A DNA stretch of 13,477 bases, taken from Chloroflexota bacterium (GTDB taxonomy: Bacteria; Chloroflexota; Anaerolineae; UBA7937). Of the stretch, positions 13,213 through 13,477 are shown one piece after another (position 1 is the stretch's first letter; every line of letters begins with the position of its first letter). Under the pieces are notes generated by a model. It had not been told where the DNA came from and made no database searches. It worked only from the letters and a program-made list of their open reading frames with translations. The DNA lies in the NCBI GenBank assembly GCA_003453555.1, contig DMLA01000256.1, positions 1 to 13,477 on the forward strand. Reading direction: 5' to 3'. Both the position numbers and the translations under genes were made by a program.

Positions 13213-13477
13213 GTGGGTGAACTAGGCGAGATGCTCCGGGAAGCCAGGGAGCGGAAGGGGGTCTCCCGAGCAGAAGTCGAAGAGGAGACCAAGATCCGCG
13301 AGAGCCTCATCAAGGCCCTAGAGGAGCAAGATTACGGTGTCCTCCCTGACCGTATTTATGCCAAGGGGCTCTTGAAGAACTACGCTCGCTACCTGGGGTT
13401 AGATACCAGCGAGGTGATGCGTCTCTTCGGCGAAGAAGAGTTAACCCCCACCCCCATCCCCCCAGCCTCCCAAGCCT
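13213..13477 (+). CDS. RodZ-like helix-turn-helix protein (partial, 5' end)
   Basis: The first 88 codons are present; the gene runs off the window. The sequence opens VGELGEMLREARERKGVSRAEVEEETKI (GTG start, read as Met) and continues with LEEQDYGVLPDRIYAKGLLKNYARYLGLD. This is the HTH domain typical of RodZ and related membrane-anchored proteins, which link to MreB and cell shape. A Pro/Thr-rich stretch (LTPTPIPPASQA) follows, as expected before a linker and membrane span. Whether a membrane span and C-terminal domain follow cannot be seen. GTG 13213 is chosen because GAGGAG at 13199-13204 lies eight bases upstream and the frame matches the family from its first residues. It is divergent from the LCP gene, so both neighbours concern the cell envelope. 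Confidence 0.85.
   Translation, partial: MGELGEMLREARERKGVSRAEVEEETKIRESLIKALEEQDYGVLPDRIYAKGLLKNYARYLGLDTSEVMRLFGEEELTPTPIPPASQA

Noticed and set aside
1..13477. Insertion sequence, phage, toxin-antitoxin or CRISPR content
   Set aside because: No transposase, integrase, terminal inverted repeats, direct-repeat arrays or small toxin-like gene pairs were seen. All substantial reading frames are core metabolism, translation or envelope genes.

Overview
The window reads as chromosomal DNA of an anaerobic, probably thermophilic bacterium. The lineage is best guessed as Chloroflexota or a neighbouring deep-branching group. This placement is an inference from four things: the translation gene order with a Gram-positive-type L10 leader, a fused mannose-1-phosphate guanylyltransferase/phosphomannomutase, a selenoprotein formate dehydrogenase, and frequent AGG/AGA and ATA codons. 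No mobile element, CRISPR array or tRNA/rRNA gene was seen.

Left block, + strand (1-3603). The end of tuf is followed by rpmG, secE, nusG, rplK and rplA. A promoter inside the end of rplA then precedes an L10 leader with a transcription attenuator, rplJ, rplL and a strong terminator. The order is classical, but the usual rpoBC genes do not follow. NusG and L7/L12 both carry N-terminal extensions.

Middle block, - strand (3736-7125). A two-gene operon has its own promoter and a likely terminator. It encodes an 830-residue nucleotidyltransferase/hexapeptide-repeat/phosphomannomutase-like fusion and an abutting Lgt-family membrane protein. The Lgt-like protein lacks nearly all residues known to matter in Lgt, so its activity is doubtful.

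Right block, - strand (7134-13114). A strong promoter drives an LCP (LytR-CpsA-Psr) cell-wall glycopolymer ligase gene. One base after it comes a 713-residue fused NuoF-NuoE-type NADH dehydrogenase subunit, then a selenocysteine-containing formate dehydrogenase catalytic subunit, then a terminator. The catalytic gene contains an in-frame TGA followed by a textbook bacterial SECIS hairpin. A standard gene caller would split it into two ORFs. The two subunits should form a soluble NAD(P)-linked formate dehydrogenase.

Right edge, + strand. A divergent promoter reads into a RodZ-like helix-turn-helix gene that runs off the window.

The most noteworthy items are the recoded selenoprotein, the NuoF-NuoE fusion, the Lgt-like protein without Lgt's catalytic residues, the pseudo-phosphomannomutase fusion, and the acidic NusG tail.
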